A stretch of 64,000 nucleotides of DNA from Siphonodentalium dalli (lineage: Eukaryota; Mollusca; Scaphopoda; Gadilida; Siphonodentaliidae), in the NCBI GenBank assembly GCA_032622095.1, contig CP136069.1, positions 108,900,278 through 108,964,277 of the forward strand, given 5' to 3'. The notes beneath the pieces are model-generated. The model was not told the origin of the DNA. It did not search any database and worked only from the letters and a program-made list of their open reading frames with translations. The position numbers and the translations under genes were made by a program. Position 1 is the first letter of the stretch, and each line of letters opens with the position of its first letter. Positions 44,191 to 56,225 of this stretch are shown one piece after another.

Positions 44191-47100
44191 TTTTTAGCTC
44201 ACTCCTCGTCCGTCGTCCGTCGAGCCGTCCGTCCGTCCGTCCATCCGTTCGTCAACAATTCTTTGAACATCTTCTCCTCTGAAACCGGAAGACCGAATTG
44301 GTTCATATTTGATGTGGATGTTCCCTAGGTGACTCTCATTCAGATTTGTTCAAATGAGGTCACTGGGTCAAATAGTTGCGAAGCCAGGGCCATAACTCTA
44401 TTCCTCCATAGTAATTCTTACAACGACTTCTTGTTCAGAACCATTGGGCAGATTTAGCTAATATTTGGTATGGAGGGTCCTTGGGTCACTGGTGTTCAGA
44501 TTTGTTCAAATGAGGTCACCCGGTCAATTAGTTGAGAAACCAGGGCCATAACTCATAGTAATTCTTACAATGACTTCTTCTAAAAAAATATTTGGCCGAT
44601 TTAGCTTATATTTGGTACAGAGATACCTTGGGTGACTGGGGTTCAGATTTGTTCAAATGGGGTCACTGGGTCGAATAGGGGCAGAGCCAGGGACATAACT
44701 TTAAAAACAAAAAATTTAATTTTTGCATTTTGACCTTTAATTTTTGTTTAGGACACATCACAGCCTCATATTTATTACCTAGATTTTTCTTAGCATGTTC
44801 TTCATCTGTATGGATTTTTGTATTGTTTATTTAACCCCTTCCACTCTTGTTTTGATATAGAATTCATCCAAGACAGGATTACTCAAACATTTTTCATCTG
44901 ATCAACACCAAATTTGGTATATGAATTTTTGACACTTATATACAGATCAAGTTAAAATATGGGTTTGATCCGATATATTTTAACAGAGTTATGGCCCTTT
45001 ATAATTCACACCTCTTTGCTATGCACTATTAATGTTTAAGAGAACACTGAAGCCTGTATTATTGAAAAAGCCAATTTATCATAGTGTGGTCACCCGATAC
45101 TCTGCTGAAGACTGCTTGCTTCAGACCAGTTTACCATCTGTCATTACAAGACATGACATTAGCTAAACAACTATTCTACCAGAGTCTACAAGGAATAGTC
45201 CATTGTTCATTTCTCCAAGCCTGGACATAGTGTGTCTGACATTTGCAGAATGAAGTCCCCAGATGGTGAATTTAGTGTTGCTACCTCATACAACAGGCTA
45301 GCATCACCAAATAAACCCTCAATTACCTTATTCTGCTTAGGCCTCATCTTCTGGGACAATTTTTTTTAAACATGTTTTAAAATTTGAAAAAAAGTGACAC
45401 CATTATATATAACATCTGCAGAGTTATGAAACTTTACTCTTTAATGAAATTATGGAAACATTCCACCCTCCCCCACCCACCCCCTCCCACATGGCCCAGG
45501 ACCAACCCTGCCATCAACCAACATCCCTTCCAAGCCATATCACCTCTCAATTTAATACCTCTTCTCACCACAGAGGCATATATATCTGTAAAGGTACAGG
45601 TCATTAATTATATAAACTGGCCAGATGACATGTATTATTCTAATCTAAACATATCTGTTTGCAGAATGAGGTCCCCAGACGGTGAATTTAGTTATGCTAC
45701 CCTGCACAGCAGTCTAGCATCACCAAATACACTAGCCAGGGTCCTCATTCTGCTTAGGCCTCATCTTCTGGGAAGTATATAGGCACTTAAATTGACATTT
45801 TTACTTACTTTAGCCCTTCTGTTTAGTTTCTATATCCCCTAATTTGTGAATATAAAATGCATAATTGAGGTGCTCAATGGGTGCACATCACCAACTTTAA
45901 CTGGAGAACTTCAATTTAATGCTATGTCTCCCATAGCAGTTGAGGCCTACATAGAATGAGGTCCCCAGAGGGTGAAATTGGTGATGCTAGCCCGCATTGC
46001 AGGATTGTGTCATTAAATTCACCCTTTGGGGACCTCATTCTGCAAATGTCAGACACTATGTTCAGGCTTGTCTGTTCGAATATTATGTTCTTAACCACCA
46101 GTATCCAGTTGAACTCATTATACCCTGATTTTGCAAAGAAAACTTGGGGGGTATATTGGATTGAATTTGTCAGTCTCTATGTCAGACTGTTCTCCCATCC
46201 ATCCATCTGTCATTATGTCTCTATCCGTCCATCAATTGTTTTCTTCTCCAGATACATATTAAAGACCAAATGGGTATATATATTTAGGTGTGGATGTCCC
46301 CCAGGTGACTCACATTCAGATTTGTTCAAATGAGTTCATCAGGTCAAATAGGTGAGAAGTCAGGGCCATAACTCTTTCCTTCCATAGTACTTCTTAAAAC
46401 AATTTCTTCTCAAGAACCATCTGGACTATTTAGATTATGTTTGGTATGGAGGGTCCTTCGGTGACTGGGGTTTAGATTTTTTCAGATTTGGGGTCATTTT
46501 AGGAAAATCAGTTCAGTTCAACTCTTAAAATCTAATGTCTGAAATTACCAAATGAATGGATCTCATAGATGGGGATTCACGTTTGTTCAAATAGGGGCGG
46601 AGATAAGAGATTTAATTATCAACCAGCCACCCTACCTGTGCTCCGGCGGAGCTATAGTCATCACTCCTCGTCCGTCCATCGTCTGTCCGTCCATCCGTCC
46701 GACAACAATTATTTGAATATCTTCTCCTCTGGAACCATAAGACCAAATGGGTTCATATTTGGTGTGGATGTTCCCTAGGTGATTCTCATTCAGATTTGTT
46801 CAAATGCGGTCACTGGGTCAAATAGTTGCGAAGCCAGGGCTATAACTCTTTCCCACCATAGTAATTCTTTTAAACATCTTCAGAACAATAAGACTGAATG
46901 GTTTCATATTTGGTGTGGATGTTCCCTAGGTGACTCACATTCAGATTTGTTCAAATGAGTTCACTTGAAATAGTTGCGAAACTCTTTCCCTCCATAGTAT
47001 TCTTAAAGTGACTTCTTCTCAAATACCATCAGGCTATATGGGTTCATATTTGGTATGAAGGATCCTTGGGTGACTGGGGTTCAAATTTGTTCAAATCAGG

Positions 47101-47287
47101 TCACTGGGTCAAATGTGGGCGGGGCCAGGGACATAACTCCAAATTTTTTGTTTTAGATTAAACTCTTTAGATATCTACTTCTTTTAAAGTGATTATGAAA
47201 AGTTCTGACTGTTGTGGTCTCCAGAGTCCCAGTCTTATCAGTCTTTGCAGTCTGGTGAGCGACCCCACAGTCATTGACTGTCTTGTT
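44191..47287 (+). mobile_element. family-2 Helentron-like element, copy 2
   Basis: It starts TTTTTAGCTCACTCCTCGTC with the first hairpin arm shortened. It holds several ~140-base units, palindromic modules (45239-46050, nearly identical to 35690-36260), an internal second 5'-type end at about 46640 (GCTCCGGCGGAGCTATAGTC), and the 3' end TCTGGTGAGCGACCCC + ACAGTCATTGACTGT + CTTGTT at 47287. The flanks CCTGTATAG and GGTATCGATTGGTTGATCGG join to the unbroken site at 44010-44060, so insertion was after the T-run without duplication. Confidence 0.8.
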
Positions 47288-48820
47288 GGTATCGATTGGT
47301 TGATCGGTTTAGAAAATAATTAACCCTTCACACACATGCTATCCGATGCAATAAGTTGAACACATTTCTTCTGATCTGCCTCATATTTCTTACCAAGATT
47401 TTTCTTAGCATGTTCTTCATTTGTATGGTTTTTGGTATTGTTTAATTAACCCTTTTCTCTCTTGTTTTCACTTAGAATTCACGCAACCTGCTATGACTCA
47501 AACAGTTTTCATCTGATCGACACCAAATTTGGTATATGAATTTCTCACCCCTAAATACAGATCGAGTTCGAATATGGGTTTGATCCGATTTATTTTAACA
47601 GAGTTATGACCCTTTATAATTCAAGTAATTACCTGTTTGCCATGCACTGTGAGAGTTGAAGAGAAACATGATTCTGTCTTATTGGAATGAGACAATTAAA
47701 AACTATGGACACCTGACCTGATACTACCTGCTAACCCACTGGTGGCTTGCAGAGGTGTTTACCATTTGTCAAACTGTGATTGATGATTCTTTATTTCAGT
47801 TCATGGCATTAGTTAATGTACATCTATTCTAAAAGAATAAATAGGAATAGTCCATTGTTCATTTGTAGGGATGTTTTACAGACATGGCTCTTTAGAGACT
47901 TTGTTGTTTACAGAGACACTGTTGTCCTATCTTAGAAAAAAATTAATCCACATATTCCTTAGTTCCATCATGATGTCATTGAAAATGATTAACCCTCTCC
48001 ACACATCATATGGTCGATCCACCTTTCAATTGCATGGATTTGGGATTAAAATTAACCCATTCCATAGACACATATTATCCGAAAGACATATATTAAATTA
48101 TCGCATTCACTTTGAGCCAGGTTCAGTCAGTGTTTCAATAAATGACCAATTGAATATTCCTCATTAGAGGAAATGTCTTATTTTGAAATTCCCTCAATTA
48201 CATTTGAGCTGCAGGATAATATTAACAGTGCTGGGATTCTTGAAACTGACTTATTGTATGGGTTTCTAAATCCAATGACATGCTTTTTGTTGACTATTTT
48301 GTGTTTATCAGTTCACTAGTTTGTGTAAGATTAACCCGTTACTATCCGATTTGATAACTCAAATATTTCCATTGATTATGTTTATAGTTCTGGCACAGTT
48401 TATGATAACACACCCCTAACCTGCATTTTGAAGGTCATTTGGTTTATTTGCTTAAATATATTAACATCCTTTACCAATCCTATTGACACAATGTGATGGC
48501 TAAATATTTTTCGCAGGATCACTATAAATAATCACATCTGTGATAATCATGACACATTCTTCACCTGTATAGATTTTGGTATCGATTGAATGGTTTTGAA
48601 AATATTAACCATAACTTTAATTATATTTAAACTGTTTATGTACAGACATTGTATCTTTCCAATGATCAGCTTAGAAGAAAATTAACCTTTATATCCGATC
48701 ATTAGCAATCATACATGTATTTTATATCCAGTTCTATACATTCCTCACTTGTATAATTGTTCTGGTATTGATTGTTTTTTTAGTGGTGAAATATTAGTAG
48801 GTTGCTATAACTTTTTAATA
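47288..48820 (+). repeat. family-3-type units right of the family-2 insertion
   Basis: Units contain TTAACCC(T/G)T, TATCCGAT, AATTCACGCAACCTGCTATG, CATCTGATCGACACCAAATT, TGGTATATGAATTTCTCACC and CAGATCGAGTTCGAATATGG. They become increasingly diverged towards 48800. CACCTGTATAG-TTTTGGTATCGATTG recurs at 48560. No 3' terminus is recognised. Confidence 0.5.
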
Positions 48821-49320
48821 TGCAGCTGACTCAAAACATAGTAAAAAAAAAATAGCAATGATAATAAAAAGAACACAATATGCAATGTATCATGTTCCAA
48901 TGTAATAAACAGATAAATTGAGTTGGTATGATGTTTATCTACTTAATTTCTTAACTATTTTATATTTAACGGCTATGGTGCTTCTCTCGGACTATGGATT
49001 GAGCTTAATTAGCTTTATCACTCTATAAGACATATCTGTGTTGGAGTGCACTAATAGATTGAAATCAAAGCCACATTTGCATTAACATTGTGTTTATGTC
49101 AGCAAGGTGCCCAATAAGTGTGATTCCACTTGTGAACTTAATAGTAAGGTGTGAATTGTTGAAAGTTTTGCACTCATGAAAAGGATGGTGTAAGGATTTA
49201 TGAAAATAGCTCATCGCTGTCGCCAAGGTATGGGTTAAACATCTGCCGATCGTGATCGGCCTCTCGTTAATTAAAGGAAATTAAGTCCGCACATAATATC
49301 GACTTCGTGGTCATTATGAC
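48821..49320. other. AT-rich stretch, nothing recognised
   Basis: No shared repeat or credible exon is seen. ATCGTGATCGGCCTCTCG near 49250 is the only GC-rich spot. Confidence 0.3.
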
Positions 49321-50228
49321 TAACCACATTTATCTTTGACCCCACTTTGCCCACTCCTCGTTCGTCTGTCTGTCCATCAAGAATCATCTTCTCCTCCAGA
49401 ACCATAAGACCCAATGGGTTTTGGTGTGGATGTTCCCTAGGTGAATCACATTCAGATTTGTTCAAATAGTTGCGAATCACATTCAGATTTGGTCAAATAG
49501 TTGCGAAGCTAAGACCATAACTCTTTCCCACCATAGTAATTTCTTTCAACGACTTCTCAAATTTCATTGGGCCGAATGGGTTCATAACTCCAAAAAAAAA
49601 AATCAGATTGAACCCCTTGCTCAATTTAATACACAAAATAAACATTTTTTTTAAACATGTAAAATTAAAAAAACTAACACTCTCATAACATAACATTCTC
49701 AGAGTTATGAAACTTTAATTTTTAATAAAATCACAAAAACTTTCCATCACCCCCCCCCCCCCCCCCCACATGACCCAGGCCCTCACCCTGCCCCCAACCA
49801 ACAGCCCTCCACCCCATATCATATCATAACTTACCTCTCACCGGAAGCAGTTATTATATCTGCCAGAGGATCTGCCAGAATTATATCTGCCAGAGGACTG
49901 GGTCAGGTATTAGCTTCAGAGAGATTAAGTAAAGTCATTAATTGAGATTAGAATGACAGATTAGAGATTAAAATGTTATTGGACAGGCTTGAGTAAACAA
50001 CTTCACTAGCACTGGTGCTTGCTGTCATTATCAATTTAAAAAAAATTCTGTTCCCAAGTCTGTGTCTGACATTTGCAGAATGAGGTCCCCAGAGGGTGAA
50101 TTTAGTGTTGCTACCCCCGTACAGCAGGCTAGAATCACCAAATACACCCTCCAGGGACCTCATTCTGCTTTAGGCCTCATCTTCTGGGAAGTATCTTGAG
50201 TATCAAATTGAAATTTTGTTTTGGTTAC
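49321..50228 (+). repeat. family-2 internal fragments
   Basis: CACTCCTCGTTCGTCTGTCT and TGGATGTTCCCTAGGTGAAT, with CACATTCAGATTTG twice, belong to the family-2 core. A C-run lies at 49749. The palindromic module AGAATGAGGTCCCCAGAGGG is at 50078-50185. The left flank of family-1 copy 7 lies in this repeat. Confidence 0.55.
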
Positions 50229-50856
50229 TTTTTTAGCTCAACTTTACTTTGTGCATGTGTGAATCGTCAACAATTTCCTTTAGCACGGGCTACAGGTCGT
50301 ATCTTTTGTCGGATCATTATAAAATTTGTCATAGCTGTTGACATTGACATGTAGATGGGAACGAGTCATTTGGGGGTCAATCGGGAAAAAAACATGGCCG
50401 CCAGCGACCATCTTGGATTTCAAAATTCAATCCATTAGCACGGGCTACAGGTCGTACTGTTTGTCTGATCATCATGAAATTTGTCATGGATGTTAATATT
50501 GACATGTAGATGGCAGGGTTGGGGCGATTACATGCAAATGTAATTGATTACGAATACAATTACTTTTGATTTACATGATTACGATTACTGATTATTTATG
50601 ATAACAACCGATGTTCTATTGTACGGATCTCACGAACTTCCAAACAAATTAAATTCCGAAATATTCTTGGTGGTACAGAAGTTTATTTTAGATAGTGGCC
50701 ATTTCTCATAATCACTTAAGGTGACGCGGCTAGATTCCATTCCATTTGCATGAACCGCTTTTTCTCCTCCGTGGTCGTGACGCATTCGTGCAAGTGATTT
50801 CCCCACTGAACGGATGTTTTTTGTGTTATTTTGTATCGAATGTATGTTGTGTCAAA

Positions 50857-50930
50857 CCTCTCTCTCTCTCTCTCTTTCACGCTCTCCCCTCTCTCTCTCT
50901 CTCTCATTCTCTTTCATTCCCTTTCTCACC
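50857..50930 (+). repeat. TC microsatellite
   Basis: CTCTCTCT runs separated by TTTCACGC and CCC. Both strands give Ser/Leu- or Arg/Glu-rich ORFs that are repeat artefacts. Confidence 0.7.
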
Positions 50931-51215
50931 CTTAACTTCCGTATTACAATGTTATACCGTATCTCAATCCTAAATAATATTCCAATCAATCAAAACTATA
51001 TATCCCGTCTGCTTTACCCCAAGTGATATTTTTGTCACTTAAGGTAACATTTATTCCACGAGGAGAGGACTTTAAAAAAGCATTCCTCTTCATAAATCTA
51101 TATATATGTATATTATGTTTATGTCATATGTTTGATTTTTTGAAATAAATATTGTTTAGACCAAGAAACGACTGAAATAATAGAAAGATGCAAGCAATAA
51201 AATAAACATATAAAC

Positions 51216-51670
51216 TTTTTATGTTTACCCATACCATAGTATGGTAAACATAGTGTCGTTGTCCGGATTGACCACTCGTCGTTGGTCCGTCTGTCTGTCC
51301 GTCTGTCCATAGACACTTTACGAGTAATGCGATAACTCAAACATTTTCTATCCAATTGGAACCAAATTTTGTATTTGGGTTTCTCAGCCCAAAATACAGA
51401 TCAAGTTCGAATTTGGGTTTGATCCGAGTTTTTGTTACAGAGTTATGGCCCTTTTTCAACTTAGAATTCACGCATTCTGCCATAACTCAAACATTTTTTA
51501 TCTGATTGGAACCAAATTTGGTATGTGAGTTTCACGGCCCAAAATACAGATCGATTTTGAATATGGGTTTGATCAGATTAATTTTAAAGGATTAATTTTA
51601 AAGGACCCCTTTTTCGAGAAAAATAAATTAAAAAAGAAAATTGGATTTTTTTAGATTTAGCTCCTTGCTA
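51216..51670 (+). mobile_element. family-3 element, 5' part
   Basis: TTTTTATGTTTACCCATACC-ATAGTATGGTAAACAT forms the 5' hairpin. TTGTCCGGATTGACC, CGTCTGTCTGTCCGTCTGTC and CATAGACAC follow, then two ~135-base units (ATTGGAACCAAATTT, CAGATC, GGGTTTGATC, AGAGTTATGGCCC). The end near 51670 merges into the next repeat with no 3' terminus recognised. Confidence 0.6.
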
Positions 51671-51679
51671 AATTTAGGG

Positions 51680-54600
51680 AGCATGTCAAAACCTCATTCG
51701 CATATGCGAAAATATTGTCGAAAAAGTTTTGACGTAAATGTGCAATAACGAAATGTCGGAATTGACGAAAAATAATGCGATAACTTCAAAAGCGACTGGC
51801 CATAAATGTTCGATAACGTCGAAACCACAACAGACCAAAATTTCCGTAAAATGTCTAAACTTTCGACAACGCGAAAGTCGCGACGTCGAAACATTGATCG
51901 ATATTCGCAAAAATGAAAAGTTAAAACATCCATACGATGTTGTCGCACTTCATAAATCCGCGCATTTATTTTGGGATCTACTAAAAGACGGGACAGAGTG
52001 ATTTTCCGGAACGGGGCGGTTTGTCTAAAAGACGGGACGGAACGGAACGAAAATTTAAAAGTCATTTCGGAAATGAAAGAGTTTAGAGGCACAAACATGG
52101 TCTCAACTTGTTTACTAGTATCTACTCTATACGAATGTGATGTTTTCCCAATAAAATTGAGCGTATGCTGAACGATGGGCGTTCGAATAACGAAGCGTCG
52201 AAATTAGCTAAATAGTCCAAACTCTCTTGAGAAGACATTTTAAGAATTACTATAGAGACATATAGTTATGTCCCTGGTCCCACCCTATTTAACCTGGTGA
52301 CCCCATCTGAATAAATTTGAATCCCAGACACCAAAGAACCCTTCATACATATCATAAATATCAGTAAAATAGACCTGATGGGCCTTGTGAAGGAAGCATA
52401 TTAAGAGGGAAACTGTCCTTCGCTTGGCCCCTATTTGACCAGGTGACCCCATTAAAAAAAATCTGAATTGCAGTCAAGGAAGAACATTCCATTCTATATA
52501 AGCCAACTAGTTCTTGCAAACATATTTTAAGAATTACGATGTAGTGAAATAGTTAAGTCTCTTGCTCTGCCCTTATTTGACTTTGTGATCCCATTTTCAC
52601 AAATCTGATAAGGATAAGAATTAAGTTCCCCAGTTGAAGTTGGTGATATTCACCCATTGGGCACCTCATTTATGAATTTTATCTTCTGCAAATTAGGGGA
52701 TCTAGAAACTTCCTAGAAGGGAAATTTAACTAACAACAATGTAAATTTGATACTATAGATACTTCCCAGAAGATGAGGCCTAAGCAGAATGAGGTCTCCA
52801 GAGGGTGAATTTGGTGATGCTAGCCTGCTGTGCGGGATAGCATCACAAAAAGCGTGTCTGTTTCTACATTGTGCATGCCTGGCCTCAAGCAACACAATGT
52901 ATTATACAATCAAGCCTTGAAATAGTGTGATAGTGTGTCTGTCATTTGCAGAATGAGGTCCCCAAAGGGTGAATTTAGTGACGCTAAATTCACCCTCTGG
53001 GGACCTCTTTCTGATAAGGCCCTCAACTGCTATGGAAGATCTAGAATAAAATTGAATTTCCCCAGTTGAAGTTGGTGATGTTCACCCATTGGGCCCCTCA
53101 ATTATGAATTTTATCTTCTGCAAATTAGGGGATATAGAAACTTCCTAGAAGGGAAATTTAACTAACAACAATGTAAATTTGATACTATAGATACTTCCCA
53201 GAAGATGAGGCCTAAGCAGAATGAGGTCTCCAGATGGTGAATTTGGTGATGCTAGCCCGCTGTGTGGGATAGCATCACTAAAAGCATGTCTGTTCCTACA
53301 TTGTGCATGTCTGGCCTCAAGCAACACAATGTATTATACAATGAAGCCTTGAAATAGTCTGTCTGTTATTTACAGAATGAGGTCCCCAGAGGGTGAATTT
53401 AGTGACGCTCTCCTGCACAGCGGGCTAGTATCACTAAATTCACCCTCTGGGGACCTCATTCTGATAAGGCCCTCAACTGCTATGGAAGACCTAGAATAAG
53501 ATTGAAGTTCCCCAGTTGAAGTTGGTGATGTTCACCCATTGGGCACCTCAATCATGAATTTTATCTTCTGCAAATTAGGGGATATATAAACTTCCTAGAA
53601 GGGAAATTTAACTAACAACAATGTAAATTTGATACTATAGATACTTCCCAGAAGATGAGGCCTAAGCAGAATGAGATCTTGAGACTCTAGATACTTCCCA
53701 GAAGATGAGGCCTAAGCAGAATAAGGTTCTCAGAGGGTGTATTTGGTTATGCTAGCCTGCTGTGTGGAGCAACATAAATTCACCCTCTGGGAACCTCATT
53801 CTAAAAATGCCAGACACTCTTAATTCAAACCTGGAGAAAATGAAATTAATCTGATTTTAATGACCACTGAGTGATAATGTAAACAACAAGGGTGCTTCAT
53901 TGATAACACCATTAATCTCATTTAAATTACAAATGACATGAATTACACTCTCTGGGGATGGAGAGCACTATGGCATAGCAGTTGTTATCTACCCATCTGC
54001 CAGTTGTATAAACATGTGTCCATGTGAAAATGTGAACGAAATGCGAGTTTTTCTGTTAAGATTTTAGAAGATTTTCGTTCGGCGGAATGCAGATTTTTCA
54101 AGAATGGAGGTGTCATCGTCCCGTCGATACAAACACTACTTTTACCAGCAGAAAACAAGTGCAAATTTCTATTTTACTATTTAGTATATATTTGACTAAC
54201 ATTTTCTGCAATAATCCGTCACCCAAACATGAAAATGTAAACGAAATATGACTTTTAGTGTTTAGATTATCGTCCCAGAAGTGATAAATTTCCCTAATTT
54301 TGACGCTTCGTTATTCGAACGCCCATCGTTCAGCATACGCTCAATTTTATCGGGAAAACATCACATTCGTATAGAGTAGATACCAATAAACAAGTTGAGA
54401 CCATGTTTGTGCCTCTAAACTCTTTCATTTCCGAATAAAATGACTTTTAAATATTCGTTCCGTTCCGTCCCGTCTTTTAGACAAATCGTTCCGTCCCATT
54501 CCGGAAAATCGTTCCGTCCCGTCTTTTAGTAGATCCCATTTATTTTTGCCTTCTGCCTAATCAGATGCCAGCTGAATTTTTATTGGCTGTCAGCCAAAGG

Positions 54601-54950
54601 CCATACAAACAACTCTATGCGGTTAACACACAAGTACAATGACTTGACAGTTCGACTGTTTTGATAGCTATGAGTTCGCACAAGGCTTAATTAAACAATA
54701 GTCAACCCATTCCAAATGTGTGAAGGGGTGACATTTAGCAAAAGGCTATACAAACATATAGGTCTACTGACATATAATGACGTATATACCGGTCCCTCAC
54801 AACTATGCGTGAACTGTGCGACAGTTTTGTTGTTGTCGTGATGTCTTCTCAATTAGTGAACAATGGTTTAACTCGTTGGACAAAAACAACACATCTGATA
54901 TATAAAATTCCAAAATGAAGCGACTTGATGTCATAATATCAGTTCGATCA
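51680..54950. repeat. long inverted repeat around family-2-type modules
   Basis: 51945-52200 (GGGATCTACTAAAAGACGGG ... GATGGGCGTTCGAATAACGA) is inverted at 54299-54560 with high identity. Within the arms GACGGGAC and GGAACGGAACG recur. The outer left part (51680-51945) and outer right part (54560-54950) are reverse-complement relatives of 39430-40390. Between the arms lie a reversed family-2 fragment, 432-bp modules and an AT-rich segment. Confidence 0.6.
52600..53830 (-). repeat. 432-bp tandem modules with ~100-bp hairpins
   Basis: The string GGCCTCAAGCAACACAATGT at 52881 recurs at 53313. Each module has a hairpin made of CAGAATGAGGTCCCCAGAGG-GTGAATTTAGTGA and its complement around GCTAGCCTGCTGTGCGGG-like loops. 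It also has GTTGAAGTTGGTGAT-TTCACCCATTGGGC and GAAACTTCCTAGAAGGGAAA. About two and a half modules are present. Single modules occur in both family-2 elements and near 57890 and 58340. Confidence 0.7.
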
Positions 54951-55106
54951 TGGCTAGAAACAGTGATGAAATCGAATAGATCTATCGGTAGCGGACATAT
55001 ATGCAGTTGGGAAAATATTAGACCAGCAGTTTACACAGGTCGACAGTACGAAGAAGTTAGGGTTGTCACAACCCCAGGTATCACACATCTAACAGAAAAA
55101 AGATGA
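54915..55106 (+). pseudogene. copy C of the unknown ORF
   Basis: A 63-residue ORF contains GHICSWENIRPAVYTGRQYE and PGITHLTEK, matching the centre of copies A and B. The DNA downstream (ATTCAATAAAGAATCGAG, CAGCTATCAG-like segments up to 55640) follows the 3' UTR of copy A in the same order. It is more diverged than A and B are from each other, so it is an older copy, carried here inside the hAT. Confidence 0.4.
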
Positions 55107-55859
55107 AATCACACAGATAATTGAAACCAGCTGCACCCACCCACAACGGGAGCGACAACCGTCCATCCACATGATCCAGCATTTGAAGTAATAGGCCCGA
55201 TATAGAACAAGCCCTCATCACATTGTATCAACGCCAGACATATATAGAGCCATACCCCCTAAGTTCATTATTTTATAATGGTATGTTATCCATATTTTTA
55301 TTATTCATTCAATAAAGAATCGAGAAAAACATAACACTCAACTCCTCTGTCAGTCAATGCTACCCACAAACGAAACTAGGATTGGCCTGGGAAATTAGTG
55401 CTAAAAATAGCACATAATAACATGATTGTGCAATTCGTGGAAATTCCAAACTATTATATAATATGTTTTGTATTAACTTAACTTTGTCGCATCTGATCGC
55501 TGATATATATTGAATAAAATATGTAGATTTTAAATAAAAGTATAAAAGTCGCTGACGAATTTATCATGATGACGCTGCGCTTCCGATATCTAACAATGAT
55601 TTCATACTTATATTGCGAAAATTAAAGCATTGTTTACGACTGTCCGACGATGCCGTAAACACCCTGATTTGCGTCCACATATAAACCCACGGATTTGCGG
55701 GCACTGTGTGACATCAAAACGTAGGAAATGATTGTGTTGGCCTATCCTATTATATAAATTGGGTCTGGGAATAATTTATTTGGGACTTTAAATAATCTTA
55801 TATTAATAATAGTTTATTATTAAACGAAGTTTGAATTGTCCGATATTAACCAAATCGGA

Positions 55860-56225
55860 GATTTCAGTAGATCGGAGAAATTTACTAATAGGCCTACATT
55901 TATAAACTCCGATCAAATCGGAAATGTTTTCATATCGGAGAATACTCCGATTAAATCAATGGAATTCTTATGATAAAAACTCCGATCTGAGGAAGTTCAG
56001 CATGGACATCGACACATCAGTATAAAACACATCAGTATAAAACTGCGACTATGGAGTATTTATTGAACACAAACTGTCACTCTGATCTGAGAACTTTCAG
56101 CATGGACATCGACATCTTCCCGTTCACGACACATCAGTATAAAACTGCGACTATGGAGTATTTATTGAACACAAACTGTCCTGCCAATCATATCGACACA
56201 ACAGCAATATTGACGGATATAATGC
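55860..56225. repeat. CGGAG words and a 102-bp tandem duplication
   Basis: 55855-55990 carries ATCGGAG, ACTCCGAT and related words in both orientations. It is followed by ACATCAGTATAAAACTGCGA + CTATGGAGTATTTATTGAAC, which recurs with a 102-base step (56045 to 56147). Confidence 0.55.

Noticed and set aside
50716-51026. Ser/Leu-rich and Arg/Glu-rich ORFs
   Set aside because: Products of the TC microsatellite at 50857-50930.
51694-52098. 134-residue minus-strand ORF inside the hAT
   Set aside because: It falls in the arm of an inverted repeat related to non-coding sequence at 39.4-40.4 kb. Its residues follow the GTCGAAA/TTTCGAC words and no motif is recognised.
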